From Bacteroidales bacterium (GTDB lineage Bacteria; Bacteroidota; Bacteroidia; Bacteroidales; Bacteroidaceae), in assembly GCA_015654535.1 (NCBI GenBank), contig JAATGU010000126.1, positions 1 through 56,979 on the forward strand: DNA of 56,979 nt, given 5' to 3'. The notes beneath the pieces are model-generated. The model was not told the DNA's origin, made no database searches, and saw only the letters and a list, made by a program, of their open reading frames with translations. Positions 55,804-56,979 of this stretch are shown here, piece by piece. A program made the position numbers and the translations under genes. How positions within the stretch are numbered: position 1 is the stretch's first letter; every line of letters begins with the position of its first letter.

Positions 55804-56190
55804 TTAACGTTTACTAAACTGGAATCTTTTACGAGCTTTTGGTTGACCCGGTTTCTTACGTTCAACAGAACGTGAATCACGTGTCATAAATCCTTCAGAA
55901 CGAAGAGCTTTTTTATCATCAGCGTTCATTTTCACTAGGGCACGAGAAATTGCTAAACGCAAAGCCTGTGATTGTCCTGTGAAACCACCACCACATAAAT
56001 TCACCTTGATGTCATACTTCTCAGCAGCACCTAATTTATTCAGGGGTTGTTTTACAACATACTGAAGAATAGTTGATGGAAAGTACGTTGCAAGGTCTCT
56101 CTTGTTAATAGTAATCTTTCCTGTACCTTCGCTTACGAATACGCGGGCAATAGCGCGTTTACGTCTGCCTAATGCATTTACTACTTCCAT
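55804..56190 (-). CDS. rpsI: Ribosomal protein uS9
   Basis: The 128-residue protein has LGRRKRAIARVFVSEGTGKI, GGGFTGQSQALRLAISRALV, LRSEGFMTRDSRSVERKKPG and the conserved C-terminal KRFQFSKR that reaches the decoding site. It is 6 bases after rplM, its usual operon partner. Confidence 0.97.
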   Translation of the reverse strand: MEVVNALGRRKRAIARVFVSEGTGKITINKRDLATYFPSTILQYVVKQPLNKLGAAEKYDIKVNLCGGGFTGQSQALRLAISRALVKMNADDKKALRSEGFMTRDSRSVERKKPGQPKARKRFQFSKR

Positions 56191-56196
56191 TATTTA

Positions 56197-56658
56197 TTAT
56201 TTAAATAAGTTTATATCAATTGACTTTGGGTTTTGAGCAGCCTGTTTGTGTTCGCCTCCTGCGTAAACATACATATTGCCTAATAGTTGCGCACCTAATT
56301 TATTTTTAGGAAGCATTCCCTTTACTACTTTTCTCAATAACTTGTCATCACCGTTAGGTTTTGCCTGTATGCGAGCAGGGGTTATTGCTCTTTGTCCTCC
56401 AGGATAGCCGGTATATGACAAATAAATTCTGTCATTCCATTTGTTTCCTGTCAACTTTACCTTGTCGGCATTAATGATAATTACATTGTCACCACAGTCT
56501 ACGTGAGGAGTAAAGTTTGGTTTATACTTTCCTCTCAACAGCTTAGCAACTTTTGCACCTAAGCGCCCTAACACCTGGTCTGTCGCATCAACTACGACCC
56601 ATTCCTTTGTTACGGTTGCCTTGTTTGCAGAAATGGTCTTATAACTTAAAGTATCCAC
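56197..56658 (-). CDS. rplM: Ribosomal protein uL13
   Basis: The 153-residue large-subunit protein has WVVVDATDQVLGRLGAKVAK, the KPNFTPHVDCGDNVIIINAD block, YLSYTGYPGG and VVKGMLPKNKLGAQLL. The gene leads rplM-rpsI-rpsB-tsf. A full promoter lies 130-160 bases upstream, and the leader contains a small hairpin. Confidence 0.97.
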   Translation of the reverse strand: MDTLSYKTISANKATVTKEWVVVDATDQVLGRLGAKVAKLLRGKYKPNFTPHVDCGDNVIIINADKVKLTGNKWNDRIYLSYTGYPGGQRAITPARIQAKPNGDDKLLRKVVKGMLPKNKLGAQLLGNMYVYAGGEHKQAAQNPKSIDINLFK

Positions 56659-56717
56659 TGCTTAATTGTTTTTTAAATTGTTAACTACTAATAAACAAAA
56701 ACATTCACGCTGATTAG

Positions 56718-56736
56718 GTTCCTCGGACAAAGGAAC
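56718..56736 (-). other. Leader hairpin upstream of rplM
   Basis: GTTCC (56718-56722) pairs with GGAAC (56732-56736) around nine bases in the transcribed leader of the ribosomal operon. It could be an autoregulatory leader element; the stem is short, so this is tentative. Confidence 0.3.
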
Positions 56737-56787
56737 TTTAATTAGCTCTGAATTAATCTTTTATCCTTTTAGATAATAATCGGCTTG

Positions 56788-56818
56788 CAAAAGTACTTCT
56801 TTTCTTTGAATTGGCAAA
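56788..56818 (-). promoter_or_regulatory. Promoter of the rplM-rpsI-rpsB-tsf operon
   Basis: On the minus strand TTTG (56818-56815) and TACTTTTG (56795-56788) are 19 bases apart, a full Bacteroides promoter. Confidence 0.7.
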
Positions 56819-56838
56819 CTATTTCTCTTATTTTTTCT

Positions 56839-56979
56839 GGTTCTTCGTCACTTTTGGTGGAAGATAATATAGGCATTTAAGTTCTTTATTTTGGTTTAAT
56901 AATTTGATATACAGTATTTTAAACGGCACATAAACTTGTAAATATGGTATAAATTTAGTATCTTTAAAGTACCAAAATA
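56839..56979 (+). mobile_element. Possible left edge of an insertion sequence (ISL3-like end)
   Basis: GGTTCTTCGTCACTTTTGG begins at 56839 and has the look of an ISL3-type terminal repeat (GG-TTCTTCGTCA). The 120 bases beyond are AT-rich with no gene before the window ends. The assignment rests on memory of the repeat shape; no transposase is visible. Confidence 0.25.

Overview
This window is AT-rich chromosomal DNA from a Bacteroidales bacterium, most likely Bacteroides or a close relative. The evidence is the gene content (PorU/PorV, TonB/M56 proteins, a Mrp of the Bacteroidetes kind, a BlaI/M56 pair, a Rex-type repressor) and the many promoters of Bacteroides form (-7 TAnnTTTG with a -33 TTTG about 19 bases upstream). 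No rRNA, tRNA or CRISPR array was seen. The left end is the tail of an IS5-type insertion sequence and the right end may be the edge of another mobile element, so this may be a whole contig broken at repeats.

Layout. 1-138: IS5-family remnant. 454-4422: electron-transfer flavoprotein genes etfB-etfA, a broken TonB-like gene, and an acyl-CoA dehydrogenase. 4457-10089: PAS/GAF histidine kinase, threonine aldolase, pdxH, a TIGR02757-type protein and glutathione peroxidase. 10496-13188: a lipoprotein that resembles a protease pro-domain, followed by a secreted subtilisin with a type IX sorting domain. 13259-14739: an ECF sigma factor, a small membrane protein and a divergent membrane protein; matching ECF-type promoters face both ways. 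14810-18420: groL, groS and hisS. 18732-23719: a secreted transglutaminase-like protein, a zinc peptidase, a repeat-rich spacer, a DJ-1-like protein, tonB and pdxJ. 23922-26929: nadK, mdh and a coiled-coil membrane protein. 27126-34017: a TolC/HlyD/ABC-2 exporter set without an ATPase, then an MsbA-like exporter. 34237-39462: BlaI-type repressor, M56 peptidase with two TonB C-terminal domains, a degraded small gene, and a TonB-dependent-receptor-like barrel. 39587-46379: mrp, trmB, a metallo-hydrolase, ilvE, xseB, xseA and a second subtilisin. 46617-53429 (minus strand): rex, a fumarylacetoacetase-family gene, porU, porV and ispF, closely packed. 53548-56658: a SUI1-domain protein, then rplM-rpsI-rpsB-tsf on the minus strand.

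How the parts connect. The most notable link is protein export. The subtilisin at 10984 carries a C-terminal domain of the type IX class, and the sortase (PorU) and outer-membrane shuttle protein (PorV) that handle such domains lie 35 kb away. The core secretion genes are not in the window. The next most informative parts are regulatory: an ECF sigma factor whose own promoter and that of its divergent neighbour share GTAACC-N15-CGTC, and a BlaI/M56 pair with two 15-bp dyads over its promoter. Two unexplained repeat types occur in spacers: clusters of TTTTGTACA dyads at two loci, and an inverted array of the 9-mer GCGTAGGGT.
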